Assembly (NCBI RefSeq): GCF_037076455.1
Contig: NZ_AP028679.1
Location: 139,501-203,500 of the forward strand
DNA from: Desulfoferula mesophila
Lineage (GTDB): Bacteria; Desulfobacterota; Desulfarculia; Desulfarculales; Desulfarculaceae
Length of the DNA stretch: 64,000 nucleotides
Reading direction: 5' to 3'
Within the stretch, counting starts at the first letter, position 1. Each line of letters begins with the position of its first letter. Both the position numbers and the translations under genes were made by a program. The notes under the pieces were generated by a model, which made no database searches, was not told the DNA's origin, and saw only the letters and a program-made list of their open reading frames with translations. Shown one piece after another: positions 57,426 through 64,000 of this stretch.

Positions 57426-57767
57426 CTAGTCCTTTTTCCTCCGCTGATTACGACGTGCATTAGCTGCCGATGGGCTAGAAATGCTAAGTTCAGCAGCGAT
57501 ACGTTGGGCTGCTTCCATCTGCCCAACCCCATCCAAGTAGGCTCGTAGACTGATCAGGTCCCCGCCTCCTTGGTTAATGGCAAAATCGCCCCACTTGCCG
57601 GTTGAGGTGTTGATTTTGAACGAGCCAGGTTGTCGATCTAGCCGCTTGGGATTTCGAACCACATATTCCTTGCCGTGCAGCTTGCCACCTGGTAGCCATC
57701 GATTTAATAGGGCCACTGCCTGATGCAAGGCGGCTCGTTTTATGCTTTTGAAATCGACTTGAGTCAT
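57426..57767 (-). CDS. Primase N-terminal-like protein
   Basis: 113 aa. The core EYVVRNPKRLDRQPGSFKIN followed by TGKWGDFAINQGGGDLISL is the conserved N-terminal module of many Toprim/DUF927 or VapE-type primases. The canonical Cys ligands of the CHC2 zinc finger are absent. Basic C-terminus (ANARRNQRRKKD). Three bp upstream of the Toprim-DUF927 gene; together they equal one full primase-helicase. Confidence 0.75.
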   Translation of the reverse strand: MTQVDFKSIKRAALHQAVALLNRWLPGGKLHGKEYVVRNPKRLDRQPGSFKINTSTGKWGDFAINQGGGDLISLRAYLDGVGQMEAAQRIAAELSISSPSAANARRNQRRKKD

Positions 57768-57801
57768 GTTCGGGACATTTTCAACTGTGTCCTTGCTTCA
57801 T

Positions 57802-58107
57802 TCAGAGGCCCATTTCCGCAAGTACTTCCTTGGCCAAAGCATCCATGTCTCGCTCGAGATGGTGGCGCCTAAGCCAGGCGTCGGCATCTGAGTCCTTGAT
57901 CAGCACCTTGCCGCGAGGCTCGACTTGGGAGCAGGGGAGCGGGTCAACCGGTCTTTGAATCCAATGGCGGATGACTCTGACACTAACCCCCATGCGTTTC
58001 GCCGCCTCATCGATGGACCGCCAGCGAGCCTGAACGATCTCTGAACAGGCTTTGCGTACGGCCTCACCTATAAGAGAGGTACAAGCTTCTGGACCCAGCC
58101 CACGCAT
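57802..58107 (-). CDS. HTH DNA-binding protein (excisionase-like)
   Basis: 101 aa. Helix-turn-helix at about residues 30-75 (RWRSIDEAAKRMGVSVRVIR, HWIQRPVDPL, VLIKDSDADAWLRRHHLERD), the pattern of MerR/Xis-like winged helices. Seven bp after the MerR-like ORF; probably a regulator of replication or excision. Confidence 0.7.
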   Translation of the reverse strand: MRGLGPEACTSLIGEAVRKACSEIVQARWRSIDEAAKRMGVSVRVIRHWIQRPVDPLPCSQVEPRGKVLIKDSDADAWLRRHHLERDMDALAKEVLAEMGL

Positions 58108-58114
58108 GTTGGCT

Positions 58115-58312
58115 CTAATTTTCTCCCTGCTCCGTAGTGACTCTCATCTCAAGCAGTTCCTTTAGTCGCTCGACCTGGTCTCGGGAAAAGCGACGGTAGC
58201 CGTTGATGTCTCTCATTGCCTCAATCAGCCCTCTCTGCTCATAACGACGGACAGTATTGGGGTGGCAGTTGGCCTCTCTGGCGACATCTTGGACGGTGAG
58301 ATCGTGTTCCAC
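58115..58312 (-). CDS. Small MerR-type HTH regulator
   Basis: 65 aa, GTG start. MerR DNA-binding domain only: TVQDVAREANCHPNTVRRYE, QRGLIEAMRDINGYRRFSRD. No effector domain. First gene of the minus-strand replication unit, with an inverted repeat 31 bp upstream that may be its operator. Confidence 0.78.
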   Translation of the reverse strand: MEHDLTVQDVAREANCHPNTVRRYEQRGLIEAMRDINGYRRFSRDQVERLKELLEMRVTTEQGEN

Positions 58313-58342
58313 GGGGTACTCCTCGGTAGGGGTTATGACCTT

Positions 58343-58357
58343 GAGGCGATATGCCTC
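58343..58357. promoter_or_regulatory. Inverted repeat upstream of the MerR-type gene
   Basis: GAGGC-gatat-GCCTC, perfect 5-bp arms. On the minus strand it lies just after a TTGACC -35-like hexamer (58372-58367), the typical placement for MerR operators. Confidence 0.45.
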
Positions 58358-59155
58358 GTATCACCAGGTCAAAGCAGGTTTCTTACCGATAGTGAAAATA
58401 TAAGGGCCTCCCGGGAAACCCCGTAAATCCGATGAGATGTCAGGAGGAGGCTCTTGTAGTTTCCTGCCGCGAGAGTGCAGACGGGTGGTGTCCAACTTTC
58501 CCCTCAGGCCCAACTAGGCTTAGAAAAAGTAGCTTCTTTTAAGTAGGTTCTTGCTTTGGGAGGGTCGCTGGGATAAGCTTTAACTAACCACGTGGCCTAT
58601 CGGTCACAACGAGCCTCCGGGGCAAGATCTCCGGAACTCAAACACCCTGGAGCGTTGCCTCGTTTCGGGGTGTTGCCTTTTTGGGCAATAGGCTCTACAT
58701 CTCGCCTCCTGCTCATCTGCTCGAGACTGACAAATCCAACTGGTGGATAACCACCAAGCTCTGCGATGGGTAAGTCTTACAGAAGATCATGTTCCCGTCA
58801 AGATTTTTGGATTTAATAACAACAAGTTACAACTTTCAAGGAGAAGTGTGTGAGAGTTCGGCTGAAGAGCCTATCTGTGCAACCACTTGAAATTTAAGCG
58901 CAATTTACGATAAAACTCTCCAGGAGAACTTGTACAATTATTTTGGGGCTTTATCTTCTTGTGGCTCTGTAATTTTTCTTCTACCGAGCCACCTTTTTTG
59001 AATGCAAACCGTGTTTGAAGTGCCCCGCGAAGGCGGTTACGGGAGTACCAGCACCTCTCCAGGGAACAGGAGCACTAGCCCTATCTTTTCGTGGATTACT
59101 ACGACCACCACCCTTTCAACGTACACGACAACACCGGGTGGTGCGGCTGACTGCC
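58358..59155. other. Gene-free region of the element, about 800 bp
   Basis: Separates the replication unit from the nuclease pair. Several short ORFs exist but none has a Shine-Dalgarno sequence or recognisable motif. A terminator-like hairpin lies at 58641-58683. An origin of replication or small RNA is possible; I see no iterons. Confidence 0.4.
58641..58683 (+). terminator. Terminator-like hairpin without an assigned gene
   Basis: aacaccc (58641-58647) pairs with gggtgtt (58668-58674) around a 20-base loop, followed by gcctttttt. It could end a small RNA transcribed from the upstream 200 bp on the plus strand. Confidence 0.45.
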
Positions 59156-59656
59156 TTATCGCGCCTTGCGCCACTCCCAGGGGGGGACGGGGTTGGGCTC
59201 AGACCACAGCCCCCGCTTGGCCTTTCGGGCTTCAGCTTCCAAGGCTGCCAGTTTCGCGCTCTTTGAGTACCTCTTGTACTGCCAGGCCAGACCCGCTCTG
59301 ACCAATTCCTCGTTGAGGTTGCGGCCATCCGGGATCCTTACATGGGCTACCACCCGGCCATAGCGGTCCGTGGTGGGAGGCTTGACCGTAACCACCATTC
59401 CAAAACACAGGTCAGAAGTGAAGCGCTTGGGCGCCTGACCGTAGGGCTGGCGTTTTTCGGGGCTATCGATTTCGGCAAGGCGAACCTTGACTCCCCGGCC
59501 GTCTCTCATAACCGTGATGGTGTCGCCATCGGAGACGCCCACCAACTTGCCGGTCCATGCTGGGGGAGAGGCCCAGGCCAGCCCAGAGATCACGAAGAGT
59601 AGGACAGCCAGATATGTGGTTGTGTCGAATTTGATGGCCTTGGTGCCGCGAATCAA
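59156..59656 (-). CDS. Thermonuclease (SNase) family exported nuclease
   Basis: 166 aa, TTG start one base after the upstream gene's stop. Signal peptide or anchor (residues 12-30, TTYLAVLLFVISGLAWASPP). SNase catalytic set is intact: D43/D45 (VSDGDT), R59, D64 and E67 (VRLAEIDSPE) and R101 (DRYGR). The C-terminal ELVRAGLAWQYKRYSKSAKL and EARKAKRGLWS are conserved. Cuts DNA and RNA in the periplasm or outside the cell with Ca2+. Such genes are frequent on plasmids and ICEs. Confidence 0.9.
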   Translation of the reverse strand: MIRGTKAIKFDTTTYLAVLLFVISGLAWASPPAWTGKLVGVSDGDTITVMRDGRGVKVRLAEIDSPEKRQPYGQAPKRFTSDLCFGMVVTVKPPTTDRYGRVVAHVRIPDGRNLNEELVRAGLAWQYKRYSKSAKLAALEAEARKAKRGLWSEPNPVPPWEWRKAR

Positions 59657-59657
59657 C

Positions 59658-61376
59658 TTAAATCCATTCGGGTATCTGCTGGTCTTGCTTGAGACGAAGC
59701 CTTTGCCAGGAGACCCCCCTGAAAACCTCCTCCAAAGGCGGTGGAACTTCGCTGGCAGGCAAACTGGGGAGTGTTGCCTTGGCCTCCTTATAGAATTGTT
59801 CAGAGATGATTTTGTTGCCGTGGATGATGTAGGCCGAATGCCACCAGTTCTGGATCAGTTCTTGAGCCTTCTCGAGTTTTGCGGCTGAGGGCAACTTGTC
59901 TCGTTTTTGGACTTGGTTTATCGTTCGACGGGCTGGCAGCAAGTTCCAGAGGTCCCCGCATGGCCAGGCAGACCACGGCAGGCAATGGTCTATATCCCAG
60001 CCGTCTTTTCTTAACCGAGAGCCAGACCACACACAATAAACTGGTGTACCGCTTGCTATCAGGTCACTGGCCCTTCTGCTGGCATCGGCTACGCTGCGAG
60101 CGGGATCTGCCCAACTCATGGCGTACGCAATTGCAGCATCGTCAAGATTACGACCTTGGCCCCTGGCATACCCCTTCATGAGGCGGACCCATTCGGCTGT
60201 CAGCGCCGGCTCGACCCAAACGTTAAAACGGCCAAGTGCCCGCCAGATGTTTCTTGGGATCCTCAGTTTTCCGAAACTCTCCAGATATGGCTGGTCGATC
60301 GTGACAACTGTGGAGGCAGGAATTCTACCGGCCCGGGTGGCCTTCATTATCTGGCCCCCATTGGGATATGTCATGAAGTGGGCAGGCATTCTGGTTATGG
60401 TATCTGCGGCTTCCCTCAGGGCCTGGTGAAGCGCATAGGCCGTCCGTCCGGAAAAGCTCACGCCTATGCGTAGATCCAGGTGGGAAACGGGCTGGAGGGC
60501 GGCAAAGCCTTTGCGGGCAAAACCAAGCCCCTGAGCGCCTCTGTTTTTAGGGGTCTGGGGCAAGTCGGCTTCTATGAGGGGTTTGAACGCTCGGACCCAA
60601 AATAGAGCCGCCAGCCCGAGAGGGATGGCTACGTGGTCATCTTCATCTTCCCAAGCCATGCCGGAAACACTGTCGGCAATGCGGGCCACAACCCTCAAAA
60701 GAGCAAGTTTATAGGTGGACGACTTGGCGTCATTCAGGATGATATGCCGCAGTAGTGGCAACGCCCCGGTACCGTCATCAGGCAGGCGGACCACCATCTG
60801 AGACCATTGAACCTCCCGGCGTCCCAGCCTGTCCTCGGCGTTAACAATTCTCTCAATAATGGCGCCATGGGAACGGGCCAGTTTTTCTACTTCATCCAAG
60901 GCTACCGGATGAATTCCACGCTCAGGCTCAGCCGGCCCATGGCGGAGCGTGATGGCCATAAAGCCGCCAGGCTTCAGCAGGCCGATCAACTTTCGGAAGG
61001 CCCTGGGGCGATCAGCAGGCGCGAGATGCATCCAGACCGCGCTCAACAAGATGAAGTCGAAGGACAGGTTTAATTTGAGGATATTTTGAAGGTCAGGCAA
61101 CCTATCCGATTCCCATCGGATACGAGGATGGAAATGCAGGCGTTTTCCTATGGTTGACATGGCAGCCGACGGCTCCACGGCCACGACTTCGTTGCCTTTG
61201 GATGCAAGCCAAGCAGCATCGCGGCCTGTCCCGGCGCCTATATCCAAACAGAGGGATGGCTGCTCAGGGATGATATCGACGAACCAATCGTGAAGGCCCG
61301 TCAGGGAAGGGTCTTCGTAGCGGGATTCCAATTCATTGGCGTGGGCTTCATACCAATCTACGACTGAATTGGTCAT
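59658..61376 (-). CDS. SAM methyltransferase fused to HNH endonuclease
   Basis: 572 aa. Residues 1-200 are a class I methyltransferase (motif I LCLDIGAGTGRDAAWLASKG, LLSAVWMHLAPADRPRAFRK, LLKPGGFMAITLRHG). Residues about 205-430 form an uncharacterised helical/mixed middle region (NDAKSSTYKLALLRVVARIA). Residues about 435-515 are an HNH nuclease (VYCVWSGSRLRKDGWDIDHC, LPWSAWPCGDLWNLLPARRT, INQVQKRDKLPS). The fusion suggests a self-protecting nuclease, such as a restriction-like or nucleic-acid-repair enzyme. Methylation substrate unknown. Its position in a mobile element favours a defence role, but that is inference. Confidence 0.82.
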   Translation of the reverse strand: MTNSVVDWYEAHANELESRYEDPSLTGLHDWFVDIIPEQPSLCLDIGAGTGRDAAWLASKGNEVVAVEPSAAMSTIGKRLHFHPRIRWESDRLPDLQNILKLNLSFDFILLSAVWMHLAPADRPRAFRKLIGLLKPGGFMAITLRHGPAEPERGIHPVALDEVEKLARSHGAIIERIVNAEDRLGRREVQWSQMVVRLPDDGTGALPLLRHIILNDAKSSTYKLALLRVVARIADSVSGMAWEDEDDHVAIPLGLAALFWVRAFKPLIEADLPQTPKNRGAQGLGFARKGFAALQPVSHLDLRIGVSFSGRTAYALHQALREAADTITRMPAHFMTYPNGGQIMKATRAGRIPASTVVTIDQPYLESFGKLRIPRNIWRALGRFNVWVEPALTAEWVRLMKGYARGQGRNLDDAAIAYAMSWADPARSVADASRRASDLIASGTPVYCVWSGSRLRKDGWDIDHCLPWSAWPCGDLWNLLPARRTINQVQKRDKLPSAAKLEKAQELIQNWWHSAYIIHGNKIISEQFYKEAKATLPSLPASEVPPPLEEVFRGVSWQRLRLKQDQQIPEWI

Positions 61377-61680
61377 GAGCCGTTTCCGTAATTAGATAGA
61401 AAATTCATTTTGTTATCGTTAAGTAAACTGGGATCCCAAAAATGTTTTATATTTGCTGGCCAAGACTCCGTGATCATATCACATAGTCACCACGGCAAGG
61501 CCAGAGAGATCATCACGGCCAGAAACCAGGTCAAGGAGCAGACCATGCGGCACAGGTGGCGCCAAAACATAGGCCTGAGACCTCTAAGCGAAGAGGTGAT
61601 TAAACAAAACGTCTACAGGGAATGTGTCCATTAGCAAAAACAAATTCTTGTCCCAAACGCTCTGACGACGTACAACCATT

Positions 61681-61917
61681 GACAAGGCACTAATCATGTC
61701 ATTTAACGGATGTCTTCGAGAAATGCGCTTAAACGAAAACTGGTTTGTGTCTGTGGAGCACGCCTAGGACAAGGTGGGTACTTGGAGGCTTGATTACAAC
61801 AGCCATCGTCCGCACAACTCTTTGGGTAGTTTGACCACAGAGGACTATGCCAAGCAGGCGGTAACTACTTCCTGCGTGGCGCCCCTAAAGCTACGACTCC
61901 AAGGAAGCAAACCTTGA
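61681..61917 (+). pseudogene. IS3-family transposase (OrfB) C-terminal remnant
   Basis: Translated in one frame the segment reads SFNGCLREMRLNENWFVS, then an in-frame TAG at 61765-61767, then DKVGTWRLDYNSHRPHNSLG and SLTTEDYAK, ending at TGA 61915-61917. This is the unmistakable C-terminus of IS3/IS911-group OrfB (the SFNG...NxxRPHSSLG block with the last catalytic Glu region). The N-terminal two thirds, OrfA and terminal inverted repeats are missing. Inactive relic. Confidence 0.85.
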
Positions 61918-61939
61918 AAACACTCATCCCAACTGGACC

Positions 61940-62185
61940 CTAAATGGTCAGTAGTTTAACGTCGAGGTTTGAGCCATCACAATTTGGACCGAGTGTAGAC
62001 GGGAAGTCATATTGAATTGTATACCCCAAAAAGTTACAATCTTGGAACGAAACATCCAACCAATCGCTAATTATTACATTTGGAAGCGAGGATGATGCTT
62101 CCAGCGAAAAAATTGTTTGGGTAAGCTTTATTAGGTTACAATGGCATATGAGATCTGGCGGTTTAGTTGCATTCCGATCCTCCAC
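61940..62185 (-). CDS. Uncertain small ORF
   Basis: 81 aa. Protein-like composition (LTQTIFSLEASSSLPNVIIS, DWLDVSFQDCNFLGYTIQYD) but no ribosome site or family match. Might be a fragment of an interrupted gene next to the transposase relic. Confidence 0.3.
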   Translation of the reverse strand: MEDRNATKPPDLICHCNLIKLTQTIFSLEASSSLPNVIISDWLDVSFQDCNFLGYTIQYDFPSTLGPNCDGSNLDVKLLTI

Positions 62186-62310
62186 CTGATGGGCAGATTA
62201 TGAGTAGTACAAGCCATGAATAATCTTCCAAAATATAATGAATATAATTACCATTCTACCTCTAATTCCCGCTTGGGTTGTCGAGCGACATTACCTTTGG
62301 AGAATTGTTA

Positions 62311-64000
62311 ATGCCGGAAATCGAAGTCAGGGTTTTAAGTAATGGACGTGAAATTAAAAAAATACTTAGACCATTGCGAATGCTAAATGGAAAGCCAGCA
62401 GTTAAATATAAAAAAAATCTTTGGCCTTTGATCAACGAAAACGAAATTCATATAGACACTAAAACAGGTAATTCCAAGCCCATTAAACAAGGTGCTACTG
62501 ATAGAATCAAGGCTAAGTTTAAGATAATAGAAGTCAAGGTATTCAATAATGGTCGTGAGATTGACAGGATTCATCGTCCCGTTAAAGAACATGATGGTAA
62601 GTTTTCTGTAAAGTACAAAGGAAATTTTTATATATTACAAGAAGGCAACAAGATCTATTTACCAATTTCCGATAACAACCCAAATCATGCAGGCGTCAAT
62701 AACCAAAAAGAAGCTTCACTTGATACAAATGTTATCTCTCAAATAGGCATGCCAAGAGAAGCAGGCTTGGACGAATGTCAGAAGGATGTAGTTCAGGCGC
62801 CGCCACATGCACGTCTACTAGTAAGCGCTGGGCCTGGAACTGGAAAGACCGAGGTTGCATGTGCACGATTGGCCAATTTGATTGACAATTATCAAATTGC
62901 GCCATCGAGCATATGGTTTATTAGTTTTACGCGCACAGCAGTTGGTGAAATTAGGGAAAGAATATCATCACACTTGCACGATCCGGGAGATGTCTTTTTA
63001 GTCAAAATTGCAACACTCGATTCACATGCTTGGATGATCCAATCCGGTTTCGATGAAAATGCGAAAATCTTAGGATCGTATGATGAAAACATAAAAAATG
63101 TTTTGGAGTTGATTAGTAACAACGAAATGGCGATTGAATATCTACAAAGTGTAAGACATCTGATCGTTGACGAGGCCCAAGATTTTGTAGGTATACGCTC
63201 TAATCTTGTCCTTACCTTCATTGAGAAACTTTCTGCCGAATGCGGCGTGACCATCTTCGCTGACGAGGCTCAGGCAATATATGGTTTTTCCGAAATCGAC
63301 GAGGGAGACAGTTGTTTTACTAGACGAAAATCTCTTCCAGCATTATTAAGAGATGATAGGCGGCTGGGTTTTGTGGAAAAGGGGTTGGAAAGAGTACATC
63401 GAACCGAATCCTCAAGACTTCTGACACTTTTCACCAAAACTCGGCTCAAGGTGTTGACTTGTAAGGACACTGAACAAAAGGATCTAGATGAAGTCATAGA
63501 AGAGGTCAAGAAGTTAGCACACGAGACCGTTCCATCAGTTCAAAGACAGGATTTTAATGGTCTTGAGGATCTATTCATTCTATATCGCAGACGCGCCGAT
63601 GTTCTTCTCGCCTCCAGTTTTCTTGGGTGCGAACCCCATAGAATTCGTATGTCGGGTTTGCCATTAAGCGTTGCTCCATGGGTCGGTTGCGTTTTGTCAG
63701 AGTACACAGAGGCAACTCTAGACCAAAATACCTTCGTGGCTCTTTGGTCGTCAAGCAACGTGGAATGCCTGCCTAACTCTCCCGAAATGGAAGACGCGTG
63801 GAAAGATCTTTTGCGTTTGGCTGGGCGAACCAGCAAGGCCATAGACATGGCGCAGCTTCGAACGAAGCTTGGCAGAAAACAGCCTCCACCTGAAATGTGC
63901 AGTACTGAAATCGGACAAACGGGACCAATTATCGGAACCATTCACGCTGTCAAGGGTAGAGAGGCAAAAGTCGTACACCTTATGCTCCCAAGCTATACAA
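62311..64000 (+). CDS. UvrD/Rep-like superfamily 1 helicase with duplicated N-terminal module (3' end outside window)
   Basis: 563 codons visible, no stop before the edge. ATG 62311 (GGAG upstream). Two tandem copies of a roughly 45-residue module (4-48 and 73-117; IEVRVLSNGREIKKILRP and IEVKVFNNGREIDRIHRP) precede the helicase. The helicase has motif I SAGPGTGKTEVA (172-183), motif Ia-like FISFTRTAVGEIRERI, motif II D287-E-A-Q290 and a motif V-like IIGTIHAVKGREAKVVHLML near the end. AT-rich, unlike the host. UvrD-type helicases are common partners in defence systems such as Gabija. No nuclease partner is visible, so the system type cannot be named. Confidence 0.87.
   Translation, partial: MPEIEVRVLSNGREIKKILRPLRMLNGKPAVKYKKNLWPLINENEIHIDTKTGNSKPIKQGATDRIKAKFKIIEVKVFNNGREIDRIHRPVKEHDGKFSVKYKGNFYILQEGNKIYLPISDNNPNHAGVNNQKEASLDTNVISQIGMPREAGLDECQKDVVQAPPHARLLVSAGPGTGKTEVACARLANLIDNYQIAPSSIWFISFTRTAVGEIRERISSHLHDPGDVFLVKIATLDSHAWMIQSGFDENAKILGSYDENIKNVLELISNNEMAIEYLQSVRHLIVDEAQDFVGIRSNLVLTFIEKLSAECGVTIFADEAQAIYGFSEIDEGDSCFTRRKSLPALLRDDRRLGFVEKGLERVHRTESSRLLTLFTKTRLKVLTCKDTEQKDLDEVIEEVKKLAHETVPSVQRQDFNGLEDLFILYRRRADVLLASSFLGCEPHRIRMSGLPLSVAPWVGCVLSEYTEATLDQNTFVALWSSSNVECLPNSPEMEDAWKDLLRLAGRTSKAIDMAQLRTKLGRKQPPPEMCSTEIGQTGPIIGTIHAVKGREAKVVHLMLPSYT

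Larger units (their letters stand above)
61377..62310. other. AT-rich, gene-poor stretch with transposase debris
   Basis: About 930 bp between the methyltransferase-HNH gene and the helicase gene. It contains an IS3 transposase relic (61681-61917) and an uncertain minus-strand ORF (61940-62185). A 74-aa frame at 61410-61634 has no motif or ribosome site and is not called. Confidence 0.5.
52866..64000. mobile_element. Integrative element at tRNA-Thr (right end outside window)
   Basis: Starts at the 3' end of tRNA-Thr and carries a tyrosine integrase pointing toward the tRNA, small overlapping ORFs, and a Toprim/DUF927 primase-helicase with its N-domain partner. HTH regulators and nuclease/helicase cargo follow. 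No second copy of the tRNA 3' end (cctaccgccggctcc) was seen before 64000, so the right border is not included. Base composition is lower in GC than the core, especially after 61.4 kb. The replication module without visible structural genes suggests a phage satellite or ICE-like island. Confidence 0.82.

Noticed and set aside
59002-59301. Plus-strand ORFs before the thermonuclease gene (99 and 83 aa)
   Set aside because: Partly antisense to the thermonuclease gene, low-complexity Thr/Ser runs and no ribosome site.
61410-61634. 74-aa plus-strand ORF
   Set aside because: No ribosome site or recognisable motif; lies in decayed sequence next to the transposase relic.

Overview
This 64-kb window looks like a chromosome segment of a GC-rich, anaerobic, sulfate-reducing member of the Desulfobacterota (former Deltaproteobacteria). 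The evidence is dissimilatory sulfite reductase dsrA and dsrB with a separate dsrD, a four-heme class III type cytochrome c, a Desulfovibrio africanus FdIII-like ferredoxin, a TauE/SafE exporter locus and abundant two-component and sigma-54 regulation. A Desulfarculales-like lineage is a guess; no 16S gene is present.

Layout. 1-9.4 kb: a 5'-truncated PAS-GGDEF gene, an envelope protein with a PASTA domain and Cys-rich repeats, a serine hydrolase, a yjbQ / small membrane protein / PAS-LuxR run, and an exported-protein locus. In that locus two same-frame ORFs are separated only by a UGA that would create a U-x-x-C motif (candidate selenoprotein). 9.4-13.8 kb: repeats, then gamma-glutamyltransferase, a DapA-family lyase and a class V aminotransferase on the minus strand. 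13.9-21.8 kb: a minus-strand signalling locus with a histidine kinase, three single-domain response regulators, TauE with a small partner, and a PEP-synthase-like protein lacking the usual C-terminal barrel. 22-26.3 kb: a low-GC acyltransferase, a sigma-54 activator with a degenerate receiver, a TPR protein and a SYLF protein. 26.4-34.6 kb: the sulfite-reduction region, with dsrAB behind a consensus promoter, an AT-rich two-gene insert, cobB/cbiA, dsrD, a TPR protein, the ferredoxin and the cytochrome.

34.7-52.9 kb is housekeeping. It contains cvpA-mazG (minus strand), then yjbQ, phoH, ybeY, pdxJ, acpS, nnrD, tsaE, lysC, cimA, fbp, tsaD, rsmA, a higBA-type toxin-antitoxin pair, panC, panD, metK, ahcY and tRNA-Thr(CGT). 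Many of these genes overlap by ATGA and are probably translationally coupled. A family of about 120-bp hairpin-like repeats sits between transcription units (five copies seen), with a second short REP-like family beside some of them.

From the tRNA-Thr to the right edge (52.9-64 kb) is an integrative element. It has a tyrosine integrase next to the tRNA, small overlapping ORFs, a Toprim/DUF927 helicase-primase with a separate zinc-less primase N-domain protein, two HTH proteins, an exported thermonuclease, a methyltransferase-HNH nuclease fusion, a decayed IS3 transposase and a truncated UvrD-like helicase with a duplicated N-terminal module. The cargo looks like a replicative satellite or ICE-like element with candidate defence genes; its right end lies outside the window.
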